Source: Streptomyces sp. NBC_01446
Lineage (GTDB): Bacteria; Actinomycetota; Actinomycetes; Streptomycetales; Streptomycetaceae
Direction: 5' to 3'
Length of the DNA: 64,000 nucleotides
NCBI RefSeq assembly: GCF_026340095.1
Contig: NZ_JAPEPO010000001.1
Location: 6,833,501-6,897,500 of the forward strand
Position 1 is the stretch's first letter; each line of letters begins with the position of its first letter. Below the pieces are notes generated by a model. It worked only from the letters and a program-made list of their open reading frames with translations. It did not search any database and was not told the DNA's origin. The translations under genes were made by a program, and so were the position numbers. Shown here piece by piece: positions 1 to 7,726 of the stretch.

Positions 1-779
1 GGCTCGAGGAGGACCCCGGGCCCCTGGGCGCCCCGTTCTTCGTGATGGAGCGCGTCGAGGGCCGCGTACCGCCGGACGTCATGCCCTACACGTACGAAGG
101 CAACTGGCTGCACTCCGCGACGGACGCCGAGCGAGCGCGGCTCCAGGATGCGACCGTGGGCCTCATCGCCCGCCTGCACGACGGAGTCCCGGCGTCCGAG
201 GCCGAGTTCCTCGCCGCACCCGGCCGGGGAAGCGCCCTGTGCCGCCACGTCGAGGCCCAACGCGCCTACTACGCTTGGGTGGTGGACGGGCTGCCGACCT
301 CGCCGCTCATCGAGAGCGCCTTCGACCGGCTCGCCGAACTCTGGCCCGCCGACGAGGGCGAACCCGTTCTCAACTGGGGCGACGCCCGCATCGGGAACAT
401 CATCTACGACGGCTTCGAACCGGCCGCTGTGCTCGACTGGGAAATGGCGGCCCTGGCCCCGCGCGAGGTCGACCTCGGCTGGACCGTGTACCTGCACCGC
501 TTCTTCCAGGACCTGACGGAGAGCTTCGGCCAGGCCGGCCTGCCCGGCTTCCTGCGCCGCGCGGACATCGAGCGGCGCTACGCCCAACTCACCGGCCACA
601 CACCGCGCGACATGGACTTCCACACTCTGTACGCCGCCCTGCGTCACGCCATCGTGATGCTGCGCGTCGCCTACCGGCAGGTGTACTTCAAAGAGGTGGC
701 CGTGCCGGACGATCCGGACACACTGATCCTGCACCACGCCAGTCTGCGGGCCATGGTGCAGGGCAGTTACTGGAGTTGA
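1..779 (+). CDS. Phosphotransferase family protein (APH/ACAD10-like), 5' end missing
   Basis: The reading frame is open from base 3, so the gene is cut by the window edge; the in-frame GTG/ATG at 42-47 is internal to a conserved stretch (LGAPFFVMERVEG) and is not the start. The product is the C-lobe of an aminoglycoside-phosphotransferase/choline-kinase-like fold. NWGDARIGNII corresponds to the catalytic loop (usually HGDxxxxN, here with Asn in place of His), and VLDWEMA is the metal-binding D-x-E segment. It resembles the ACAD10-type phosphotransferases found near acyl-CoA dehydrogenases. The substrate cannot be told from the sequence. The gene ends 8 bp before a convergent hypothetical gene. 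Confidence 0.85.
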   Translation, partial: LEEDPGPLGAPFFVMERVEGRVPPDVMPYTYEGNWLHSATDAERARLQDATVGLIARLHDGVPASEAEFLAAPGRGSALCRHVEAQRAYYAWVVDGLPTSPLIESAFDRLAELWPADEGEPVLNWGDARIGNIIYDGFEPAAVLDWEMAALAPREVDLGWTVYLHRFFQDLTESFGQAGLPGFLRRADIERRYAQLTGHTPRDMDFHTLYAALRHAIVMLRVAYRQVYFKEVAVPDDPDTLILHHASLRAMVQGSYWS

Positions 780-786
780 GGCGTCA

Positions 787-1227
787 TCAGGCGGCCGTGC
801 GGCGCACCTGCTCGGGGATGCGCAGCGGGCGCGAACCCGGGCCGGCCACGTGAGAGAAGGGCTGCATCCGCCAGTCAAGACCCTGAGGGAGCGTCAACAG
901 GAGTGCGGCGTCCTGCTCCTGAGCCTCCGTCGAATCGTCGGCGGGCCGGGCGTCGGCCGCCGCGCGGCCCGTACCGGCACAGACCGTGAGACCGAACGGG
1001 TTCCACGGCGAGGCGCACAGCGCGTGCTCGGGCAGCACGTCCTCGTCGGCGAGCAGCGCGATCGGCTGTGCGCAGTCCGGGCAGAACACCCGGTACATCT
1101 CGAAGGTGTCGTACGCGTCGAACGCGTCGATTCCGGTGTCCTCCGGTTCGACACCCTCCGGCTCGGGCTCGATCGCCGGCTGCTGCCGACTGCGGGCAGG
1201 ACGACCGGGACGCTTCACATTCTGCAT
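787..1227 (-). CDS. Hypothetical protein with a CPDC motif
   Basis: This is a 146-residue protein of unknown function. I start it at the ATG at 1227 (MQNVKRPGR...) because a clear GGGGGAGA ribosome-binding site lies just upstream; a longer in-frame extension to 1329 has none. The N-terminus is basic and Pro/Arg-rich. The middle is acidic and carries CPDC, followed later by isolated cysteines, so a small metal site is possible but incomplete. No transmembrane segment or signal peptide is visible. It is convergent with the phosphotransferase and divergent from the Lrp-type regulator. Confidence 0.7.
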   Translation of the reverse strand: MQNVKRPGRPARSRQQPAIEPEPEGVEPEDTGIDAFDAYDTFEMYRVFCPDCAQPIALLADEDVLPEHALCASPWNPFGLTVCAGTGRAAADARPADDSTEAQEQDAALLLTLPQGLDWRMQPFSHVAGPGSRPLRIPEQVRRTAA

Positions 1228-1451
1228 GGGACTCTCCCCCTCGGGTGGGCCGACAAGGCGCTGCGGCCTCGACCACAGCAAGCACTTCCCGTCCCGTCGT
1301 GGGGGTAATCGTGGCACGCGCCTGGACACGGTTCGACAGGTGTGGTCTTCGTCACATGGCGATTGCGGATGCCCGGCGGCAGGTAGGCGTACCCGCCCCC
1401 ATGGTCCGCTCGGGTATCCGCGGGGATCAAGGGCCCTGTAGGTTCTGCGCC

Positions 1452-1892
1452 ATGGAGGAGCTCGACCGACAGATCGTGCAGCTGCTCGTCAAGGACGGGC
1501 GGATGAGCTACACCGACCTGGGCAAGGCCACGGGCCTGTCCACGTCCGCGGTGCACCAGCGCGTGCGTCGCCTCGAACAGCGTGGGGTCATCCGCGGCTA
1601 TGCCGCAGTTGTCGACCCCGAGGCGGTCGGCCTGTCGCTCACCGCCTTCATCTCGGTGAAACCGTTCGATCCCAGCGCCCCCGACGACATCGCGGAACGC
1701 CTGGCCGGTGTGCCCGAGATCGAGGCCTGCCACAGCGTCGCCGGCGACGAGAACTACATCCTCAAGGTCCGCGTGGAGACCCCGCACGACCTGGAGAACC
1801 TGCTCGCGCGGGTGCGCTCCCTGGCCGGCGTCTCCACCCGCACGACCGTGGTCCTCTCCACCCCGTACGAGGCACGGCCGCCCCGCGTCTGA
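1452..1892 (+). CDS. Lrp/AsnC family transcriptional regulator
   Basis: The product is 146 residues, the normal length for the family. The N-terminal helix-turn-helix (residues 1-60; LDRQIVQLLVKDGRMSYTDLGKATGLSTSAVHQRVRRLE split across helices 1-3) precedes an RAM ligand-binding domain with the typical GDENYILKV core. These proteins form octamers and usually sense amino acids or related metabolites. ATG at 1452 is the only sensible start. A TAGGTT -10-like hexamer at 1439-1444 sits 7 nt upstream, so the mRNA may be leaderless, although no good -35 is visible. The downstream amidohydrolase (69 bp gap, same strand) is a plausible target. Confidence 0.93.
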   Translation: MEELDRQIVQLLVKDGRMSYTDLGKATGLSTSAVHQRVRRLEQRGVIRGYAAVVDPEAVGLSLTAFISVKPFDPSAPDDIAERLAGVPEIEACHSVAGDENYILKVRVETPHDLENLLARVRSLAGVSTRTTVVLSTPYEARPPRV

Positions 1893-1961
1893 CCGGGACG
1901 CGTCCGACCGCTTCGGGCCCCCGGGTGCGGCCCGGGGGCACAAACGCGGGAAACTGTCCCT

Positions 1962-3596
1962 ATGAGTACGACCCCCACGCCCGCACCGGCAGAGTCCCGC
2001 ACCGTCCTTCTGCGCGGTGGCGACGTCCACAGCCCCGCCGACCCCTTCGCCACGGCCATGGTCGTCGAGCGGGGGCACGTCGCCTGGGTCGGCTCCGAAG
2101 GCGCGGCCGACGCGTTCGCCGAGGGGGTCGACGAGGTCGTCGACCTCGAAGGCGCCCTCGTCACTCCCGCGTTCACCGACGCCCACGTCCACACCACGTC
2201 GACGGGGCTCGCCCTGTCCGGCCTCGACCTCTCCACGGCCCGCAACCGGGGCGAGGCGCTCGCCCTCGTCCGCGCCCACGCGGCCGCCCGACCCACGGAC
2301 CGGATCCTCCTCGGCCACGGCTGGGACGCCGCCCGCTGGCCCGACGGCGAGCCCCTCACGCGCGCCGAGCTCGACGAGGCAACCGGCGGCCGCCCGCTCT
2401 ACCTCTCCCGTATCGACGTCCACTCGGCCGCCGTCACCACGGCCCTGCTCGACCTCGTCCCCGGCATCGCGGACCGCCCCGGATTCACCCCCGACGGGCC
2501 GCTCACCCGCGACGCCCACCACGCCGTGCGCGCCGCCGCCCACGCCGCCGTCACCCCGCAGCAGCGCACGGAGGCCCAGCGCGCGGCCCTGCGACACGCG
2601 GCCTCCCTGGGGATCGGCTCCGTGCACGAGTGCGGCGGCCCCGAAATCTCCTCCGAGGACGACTTCACGGGCCTGCTGCGCCTGGCCGCCGAGGAGTCCG
2701 GCCCCCGGGTCGTCGGCTACTGGGCCGACCTGGACATCGAGCGGGCCCGCGCGCTGGGCGCCGTCGGCGCCGCCGGTGACCTCTTCGTGGACGGCGCCCT
2801 CGGCTCCCACACGGCCTGCCTGCACGAGCCGTACGCAGACGCGGCCGCCGGGCACACCGGCACCTCCTACCTGGACGCCCACGCCGTCGCCGCTCACGTC
2901 GTCGCCTGCACCGAGGCGGGGCTCCAGGCGGGATTCCACGCCATCGGGGACGCCGCGGTGACGGCCGTGGTGGACGGCGTGCGCGCCGCCGCCGAGAAGG
3001 TCGGCCTCGCCCGCGTCAGAGCGGCACGGCACCGCGTCGAGCACGCCGAGATGCTGTCGCCGGAGACCATCGCCTCCTTCGCCGAGTTCGGCCTCACCGC
3101 GTCCGTGCAGCCCGCCTTCGACGCCCTGTGGGGCGGCGAGGACGGCATGTACGCCGATCGTCTCGGCGTCGAACGGGCCCGTGCCCTCAACCCGTTCGCC
3201 GCCCTCCTGCGCGCCGGGGTCCCGCTGGCCTTCGGCTCCGACAGCCCGGTCACCCCGCTCGACCCGTGGGGCACGCTCCGTGCCGCTGCCTTCCACCGCA
3301 CGCCCGAGCACCGGGTGTCCGTGCGGGCCGCGTTCACCGCGCACACCCGCGGCGGCTGGCGTGCCGTCGGCCGGGACGACGCGGGCATCCTGGTCCCGGG
3401 CGCCCCGGCGGACTACGCCGTGTGGCGCACCGAGGAGCTCGTCGTCCAGGCGCCGGACGACCGCGTCGCGCGCTGGTCGACCGACCCGCGCTCGGGGACC
3501 CCGGGCCTCCCCGATCTCACACCGGGGGCCCAACTGCCGCTCTGCCTGCGCACGGTGGTCGGCGGGCGGACCGTGTACGTAGGGCCGGACGAGTGA
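1962..3596 (+). CDS. Amidohydrolase family protein (YtcJ-like)
   Basis: This 544-residue metal-dependent hydrolase belongs to the amidohydro_3/YtcJ group. Metal-site features are TDAHVH (H75, H77), the FHAIGD and RHRVEHAEM segments, and FGSDSP near the C-terminus, in the expected order for a TIM-barrel amidohydrolase with a split beta-sandwich. The substrate is unknown; the family hydrolyses N-acyl, formamide or cyclic amide bonds. It is codirectional with the Lrp-type gene. ATG 1962 is preceded by GCGGGAAA. No signal peptide is seen, so it should be cytoplasmic. Confidence 0.9.
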   Translation: MSTTPTPAPAESRTVLLRGGDVHSPADPFATAMVVERGHVAWVGSEGAADAFAEGVDEVVDLEGALVTPAFTDAHVHTTSTGLALSGLDLSTARNRGEALALVRAHAAARPTDRILLGHGWDAARWPDGEPLTRAELDEATGGRPLYLSRIDVHSAAVTTALLDLVPGIADRPGFTPDGPLTRDAHHAVRAAAHAAVTPQQRTEAQRAALRHAASLGIGSVHECGGPEISSEDDFTGLLRLAAEESGPRVVGYWADLDIERARALGAVGAAGDLFVDGALGSHTACLHEPYADAAAGHTGTSYLDAHAVAAHVVACTEAGLQAGFHAIGDAAVTAVVDGVRAAAEKVGLARVRAARHRVEHAEMLSPETIASFAEFGLTASVQPAFDALWGGEDGMYADRLGVERARALNPFAALLRAGVPLAFGSDSPVTPLDPWGTLRAAAFHRTPEHRVSVRAAFTAHTRGGWRAVGRDDAGILVPGAPADYAVWRTEELVVQAPDDRVARWSTDPRSGTPGLPDLTPGAQLPLCLRTVVGGRTVYVGPDE

Positions 3597-3705
3597 TGTC
3601 GGCGGTCGCCGTACCGCCGATCGCGGTCCGCCGCAGGTTCGCGCGACCTGCGGATCCTCGGCACTGACCAGGCGGTTTCCCCAATCACCGCAGCTCAAAC
3701 GGGTG

Positions 3706-3736
3706 TTGACAGCTGGGCGCGGTCGACGGGTAGGTT
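3706..3736 (+). promoter_or_regulatory. Putative HrdB-type promoter upstream of the ppm leader
   Basis: TTGACA (3706-3711) is a perfect -35 and TAGGTT (3731-3736) a good streptomycete -10, with a 19-bp spacer that is slightly long. Transcription would start near 3743, about 370 nt before the ppm GTG, which implies a long untranslated leader or a separate small RNA. Confidence 0.5.
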
Positions 3737-3739
3737 CTG

Positions 3740-3994
3740 CCGGGTCCACCACTGGACGTCCGACCGGGGAACCTCCGCGCAGTCGATGAACGCCGCTGGG
3801 TCATGGGGCGGTGTGCCGCACCGGCGCACCGCCACTGGGAGCCAGGCCCAGCACCCGCGCCATGGGGCGCTGGAACGTTCCGGCCGGATGGCGGTCCCTC
3901 CCTGCTCCGCGGGAGCACGGGGGACGGTGCGACCCGGGTGGGGCCCGGAAGCTCAGTAGACAACGGCTCTCGGTAGACCCGCAGCCAGCGGGTC
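3740..3994 (+). ncRNA. Candidate structured RNA or long 5' leader of ppm
   Basis: The sequence after the predicted start can fold into a closed multi-branch structure. A 10-bp long-range helix pairs 3740-3749 with 3938-3948 (one bulged G). Inside are local hairpins at 3808-3832 (10 bp), 3835-3851, 3857-3870 and 3897-3923. A separate perfect 7-bp hairpin follows at 3976-3994. I saw no convincing codon-like protein on either strand. The 5' end of the closing helix coincides with the predicted transcription start, as for 6S-like or other discrete small RNAs. I cannot assign it to a known family; cobalamin and ydaO consensus elements were looked for and do not fit. Folding was done by eye, and high GC makes chance pairing easy. 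Confidence 0.35.
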
Positions 3995-4114
3995 CCAGGT
4001 CGGCCCGAAGGGCACCGGGCCCCGATCCCGCAGCTTCGTGCAGGGCGCCTTACCTGCGCCGACAGGCGGCCTCGCTATGGTGGTCCCCTCGTACAGGAGT
4101 CTTAAGGGGAAGCT

Positions 4115-4882
4115 GTGAACGACGGCGGTGGGCGGCAGTTCGGTCCTCTCGGTACGGCGCTGGTGATCATCCCGACCTACAACGAGGCGGAGAACATCAA
4201 GTCGATCGTCGGCCGGGTGCGCGCGTCCGTGCCCGAGGCGCATGTCCTCGTCGCCGACGACAACAGCCCCGACGGCACGGGAAAGCTCGCCGACGAGCTC
4301 GCCTCGGCCGACGACCAGGTCCAGGTCCTGCACCGACAGGGCAAGGAGGGTCTCGGCGCGGCCTATCTCGCGGGTTTCCGCTGGGGTTTGGAGCACGGCT
4401 ACGGCGTCCTGGTGGAGATGGACGCCGACGGCTCCCATCAGCCCGAGGAACTGCCCCGGCTGCTGACCGCGCTGAAGGGCTCCGACCTCGTGCTCGGCTC
4501 GCGCTGGGTGCCGGGCGGACGGGTCGTCAACTGGCCCAAGTCGCGCGAGTTCCTCTCCCGCGGTGGCAGCACGTACTCGCGGCTGCTGCTCGACGTACCG
4601 ATCCGGGACGTCACCGGCGGCTTCCGCGCCTTCCGCCGCGAGACCCTCGAAGGCCTCGGGCTCGGCGAGGTCTCCTCCCAGGGCTACTGCTTCCAGGTCG
4701 ACCTCGCGCGACGTGCGGTCAGGGCCGGTTATCACGTCGTCGAAGTGCCCATCACGTTCGTCGAGCGCGAGCTCGGCGACTCCAAGATGAGCCGTGACAT
4801 CGTCGTCGAGGCACTGTGGCGGGTCACCGCATGGGGCGTGGGGGAGCGCGTGGGGCGTGTGATCGGCCGCAAGCAGCCCTGA
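4115..4882 (+). CDS. ppm: Polyprenol monophosphomannose synthase
   Basis: This 255-residue GT-A family 2 glycosyltransferase transfers mannose from GDP-mannose to polyprenyl phosphate, giving the donor for protein O-mannosylation and mannosylated lipids. Motifs are VIIPTYNEAEN (17-27), ADDNSPDGTG (47-56), the metal-binding DADGSH (around 103-108), VLGSRWVPGG and a DVTGGFRAF acceptor segment. It is the short soluble DPM1-like form, without the fused C-terminal membrane or Lnt domain seen in some actinobacteria. GTG 4115 has AAGGGGAAG just upstream. fxsA follows after 69 bp, as I recall for SCO1423-SCO1422. The long structured leader upstream is unusual. Confidence 0.93.
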   Translation: MNDGGGRQFGPLGTALVIIPTYNEAENIKSIVGRVRASVPEAHVLVADDNSPDGTGKLADELASADDQVQVLHRQGKEGLGAAYLAGFRWGLEHGYGVLVEMDADGSHQPEELPRLLTALKGSDLVLGSRWVPGGRVVNWPKSREFLSRGGSTYSRLLLDVPIRDVTGGFRAFRRETLEGLGLGEVSSQGYCFQVDLARRAVRAGYHVVEVPITFVERELGDSKMSRDIVVEALWRVTAWGVGERVGRVIGRKQP

Positions 4883-4951
4883 GCCGGAGCCTTTGTCGAT
4901 CTTGATCTCTCCCTTACGCCACTCGCGCCGGGGCCCAGGCACACTGGGGGC

Positions 4952-5539
4952 ATGACCACAGGCACACCGCCCCCTTCGCGCTCCGCCACGCCCCGGCGCT
5001 CCCGGGTCCGCACGTTCCTGCCGCTCGGTATCGCCGCATGGCTGGTCCTGGAGATCTGGCTGCTGACCGTGGTGGCGGGCGCGGCCGGCGGGTTCACTGT
5101 CTTCCTGCTGGGGCTCGCCGGGATCGTGCTCGGCGCCGTCGTGATCAAGCGCGCCGGGCGCCGGGCCTTCAAGAATCTGAGCGAGACGCTGCAACAGCAA
5201 CAGCAGCAGAGCGGCGCGGTCCCGGCCGGCGAGCAGCGTTCCGGGGGCAACGGTCTGCTCATGCTGGCCGGCCTGCTCCTTATGATCCCCGGCCTCATCT
5301 CCGACGCCCTGGGCCTTCTCCTGCTCGTCCCGCCCGTCCGCTCGGCCCTGAGCCGCTACACGGAGCGGACCATCGAGCGGAAGATGCAGTCGGCCGGCCC
5401 CGGGACCCTCGGCGACGCCTTCCAGCAAGCCCGGATGCACCGGCCCGACGGCACGGTCATCCAGGGCGAGGTGATCAAGGACGATGGGCGGCCCGCACAG
5501 CGCCCCGACGCCGGTCCGCGCCCCCCGATCGCTCCCTGA
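4952..5539 (+). CDS. fxsA: FxsA family membrane protein
   Basis: This 195-residue membrane protein resembles E. coli FxsA (suppressor of F exclusion of phage T7), whose biochemical role is unknown. There are three hydrophobic segments (roughly 22-42, 48-66 and 101-128). The last holds the family-typical glycine-rich LLMIPGLISDALGLLLLVP stretch. A run of six glutamines (81-86) sits in the cytoplasmic loop, and the C-terminal third is hydrophilic with VIQGEVI near the end. The GTG/ATG context is weak (GGGGGC before ATG 4952). The gene is probably cotranscribed with ppm and ends at a strong bidirectional hairpin shared with rbpA. Confidence 0.9.
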   Translation: MTTGTPPPSRSATPRRSRVRTFLPLGIAAWLVLEIWLLTVVAGAAGGFTVFLLGLAGIVLGAVVIKRAGRRAFKNLSETLQQQQQQSGAVPAGEQRSGGNGLLMLAGLLLMIPGLISDALGLLLLVPPVRSALSRYTERTIERKMQSAGPGTLGDAFQQARMHRPDGTVIQGEVIKDDGRPAQRPDAGPRPPIAP

Positions 5540-5615
5540 GTCCGTGCGGGGCTCAGAAGCTCACTGAGCCCCGTCCGGCGCCGGGCACGCGAAGGCCGGC
5601 GCCGGACACATGCGA

Positions 5616-5662
5616 AAAGCCGTGGGCCGGACACACGTGATGTGTGTCCGGCCCACGGCTTT
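5616..5662. terminator. Bidirectional terminator between fxsA and rbpA
   Basis: This is a perfect 21-bp inverted repeat (arms 5616-5636 and 5642-5662) with a 5-nt loop. It is bounded by AAA on the left and TTT on the right, midway between convergent fxsA and rbpA. Confidence 0.9.
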
Positions 5663-5692
5663 GTCAGTCCCGCTCCCGCTGCTCCCGAGGGG

Positions 5693-6067
5693 TCAGGCGG
5701 ACTTGCGACTGTCGCGCGGATGCACCGCGATGTTCATGGCGCCCGATCGGAGAACGGCGAGCCGCTCCTCGAGGACCTCTTCGAGTTCCTCGCGGGTGCG
5801 CCGCTCCATCAGCATGTCCCAATGTGTACGCGCGGGCTTGGCCTTCTTCTCCTCAGGGCCGTCACCGTCGACAAGGAGTGCCTGGGCCCCGCAGACCTTG
5901 CACTCCCACTCCGACGGAATCTCGGCCTCCACCGAGAAGGGCATCTCAAAACGATGTCCCTTCTCGCATGCGTACTCCACGGCCTGGCGCGGAGCCAAGT
6001 CGATGCCGCGGTCCGTCTCGTAGCTGGTCACTACGAGGCGTGTGCCGCGAAGAGCTCGCTCACTCAT
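5693..6067 (-). CDS. rbpA: RNA polymerase-binding protein RbpA
   Basis: This 124-residue actinobacterial transcription factor binds the principal sigma factor and core RNA polymerase to stabilise open complexes. The sequence shows the RbpA core domain with zinc ligands C34, H38, C56 and C59. A basic linker and a C-terminal sigma-interacting helix follow, containing R89 and R90, the residues known to contact HrdB-type sigma. ATG 6067 has GGGAGG upstream. Two promoters appear upstream: a near-perfect SigR site and a housekeeping-type site. This fits the known induction of rbpA by thiol-oxidative stress in S. coelicolor (SCO1421). Confidence 0.97.
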   Translation of the reverse strand: MSERALRGTRLVVTSYETDRGIDLAPRQAVEYACEKGHRFEMPFSVEAEIPSEWECKVCGAQALLVDGDGPEEKKAKPARTHWDMLMERRTREELEEVLEERLAVLRSGAMNIAVHPRDSRKSA

Positions 6068-6128
6068 GAATCGTGCCTCCCGGGCTTGTCGCCCACAGGA
6101 CAGGTGTCGCTGTCGTCGTCATCCGGTC

Positions 6129-6155
6129 AACGTCCGGTCGGCGGTAAAGATTCCC
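6129..6155 (-). promoter_or_regulatory. SigR-type promoter of rbpA
   Basis: On the minus strand GGGAAT (6155-6150) is followed by exactly 18 nt and then GTT (6131-6129). This matches the published SigR consensus GGGAAT-N18-GTT. The start site would lie about 55 nt upstream of the rbpA ATG. Confidence 0.88.
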
Positions 6156-6191
6156 GTTCCGGGTCATGCGTCGCCGTCGTAGCCGCCCCTT

Positions 6192-6236
6192 GTTGTACCC
6201 ACCGGCGCCCGGTTTGTCACATCTGCCAGCAGATGT
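6192..6236 (-). promoter_or_regulatory. Second, HrdB-like rbpA promoter with overlapping inverted repeat
   Basis: On the minus strand GTGACA (6220-6215), 17 nt, and TACAAC (6197-6192) form a good housekeeping promoter upstream of the SigR site. An 8-bp perfect inverted repeat (6219-6226 and 6229-6236; half-site ACATCTGC) abuts and overlaps the -35 box and could be an operator. The protein that binds it is unknown. Confidence 0.5.
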
Positions 6237-6321
6237 CACCCTGCGTTTTGCGTTCTTGACGTGCAGTAACGGTACGCCTGGCAGGCCAAACGCGTACACT
6301 ACCGGCCTTTGGCTTCAGGTG

Positions 6322-7680
6322 CTAAATCCGGGTCGGTACGGGATTTCCCGCGTCGCGCACCGCCTGCCTCACCGGAACCCGGGCAAGCAGCATAAAGCCG
6401 ATCATGAAGAACGCCACCAGGGACACGATGGCGTCCCTATAACTGCCGGTCAGCTGGTATGCGAGGCCGAAAACGAGCGGTCCGAGCCAGCTCATTCCCC
6501 GGTCGCTCATCTCGTATGCGGAGTAGTACTCGGCCTCCTTGCCGGCCGGCACCAGATGCGAGAAAAGGGAACGGGACAGCGCCTGCGTGCCGCCGAGCAC
6601 GAGCCCGATCCCGGCCGCCAGCGCGAAGAACCACACCGGCGCCCCCGACGGCAGGAAGTAACCGGCTCCGATCGTGACCGTCCAGGCGATCAGCGAGCCG
6701 AGGATCGTGTTCTTCGCGCCGTACGTGCGGGCGAGGCGCCCCATCGCGAGCGCACCCGCCACGGCAAGGACCTGGACCAGCAGCACCGCCACGATCAGCG
6801 TCGACTGGTCGAGCCCGAGCTCCTCCGAGCCGTACACGGATGCCTGCGAGATCACCGTCTGGATGCCGTCGTTGTAGACCAGATAGGCGAGCAGGAACGA
6901 GAGCGTCAGCGGGCGGCGGCGCATGTCGCGCACGGTCGACGCCAGTTGACGCCAGCCGGGCACGGTGGCCGCTTCGTCACCTGAGGGTGCCGTGCGCCGG
7001 TCCCGCAGGCGCCGTAGCGGTACGAGCGTGAACGCGCCCCACCACACGCCCGCGGAGGCCAGGCAGATCCGTACCGCCGTCGACTCGGACACGCCGAAGG
7101 AGTCGTGGCCGGAGTACAGGACGAGGTTCGCCACGAGGACGAGCGCCCCGGACGCGTAGCCGAACGCCCAGCCGCGCGAGGAGACCGCGTCGCGTTCCTC
7201 GGGGGGCGCGATCTGGGGCAGATACGAGTTGTAGAGGACCATCGACACCGCGAGCGAGGCATTGGCGACGACGAGCAGGAACCCGCCCAGCAGATAGCGG
7301 TCCCCGTCCAGGAAGAACATCCCGGCGGTCGCCGCGGCCCCCAGATACGCCGAGACCGCGAGCAGCGGCTTCTTGCGGCCCGTACGGTCGGCGGCCGCAC
7401 CCGCGAGCGGCATCACCAGGATCGAGATGATCACCGAGGCGGAGACGGTGTACGCGAAGAACGCGCCGGCCCGCACCGGTATCCCCAACGGGTGCACGAA
7501 GCCGTCCGCGTCCGCCGCCGACTTGGCGACCGCCGTCAGATACGGCCCGAGGAACACCGTGAGGACGCTCGTCGAATAGACCGAGCACGCCCAGTCGTAG
7601 AAGTACCAGCCGCGCTGCTCCCGGCGCCGCTGCGCCGCCTCGTCGCCCGCCGGCTCCGCCCGCACGGTGTCGCTGCCCAC
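6322..7680 (-). CDS. MFS transporter, Atg22/UMF1-like
   Basis: This 452-residue integral membrane protein has about 12 hydrophobic segments. The N-terminal signature GWYFYDWACSVYSTSV is characteristic of the Atg22/UMF1 branch of the major facilitator superfamily, whose bacterial members have no well-established substrate. I chose GTG 7680 (AGGGGG upstream) over an in-frame start at 7761, which would overlap the neighbouring phosphodiesterase and has no conserved sequence. It is codirectional with the glycerophosphodiesterase 46 bp upstream and may share its transcript. It precedes rbpA, as I recall for SCO1420. Confidence 0.88.
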   Translation of the reverse strand: MGSDTVRAEPAGDEAAQRRREQRGWYFYDWACSVYSTSVLTVFLGPYLTAVAKSAADADGFVHPLGIPVRAGAFFAYTVSASVIISILVMPLAGAAADRTGRKKPLLAVSAYLGAAATAGMFFLDGDRYLLGGFLLVVANASLAVSMVLYNSYLPQIAPPEERDAVSSRGWAFGYASGALVLVANLVLYSGHDSFGVSESTAVRICLASAGVWWGAFTLVPLRRLRDRRTAPSGDEAATVPGWRQLASTVRDMRRRPLTLSFLLAYLVYNDGIQTVISQASVYGSEELGLDQSTLIVAVLLVQVLAVAGALAMGRLARTYGAKNTILGSLIAWTVTIGAGYFLPSGAPVWFFALAAGIGLVLGGTQALSRSLFSHLVPAGKEAEYYSAYEMSDRGMSWLGPLVFGLAYQLTGSYRDAIVSLVAFFMIGFMLLARVPVRQAVRDAGNPVPTRI

Positions 7681-7726
7681 CCGCGCCCCCTCGCTGTCCC
7701 CGTGTCCGGACGCGGTCGGCGGGCGG

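Noticed and set aside
1215..3752. 845-codon minus-strand open frame over the Lrp and amidohydrolase genes
   Set aside because: It is an antisense by-product of high GC: Gly/Arg/Val-rich composition, no domain, and it overlaps two clear genes.
3740..3994. Cobalamin or ydaO riboswitch in the ppm leader
   Set aside because: Partial look-alikes (GCCACTG at 3831, AAGCTCAGTAGAC at 3949) occur, but the spacing and the core GGGAA/GGTG and B12-box context do not match, and the downstream gene is unrelated to B12 or c-di-AMP.
6256..6300. Plus-strand promoter TTGACG ... TACACT in the rbpA upstream region
   Set aside because: The spacing is 33 bp and no plus-strand gene follows.
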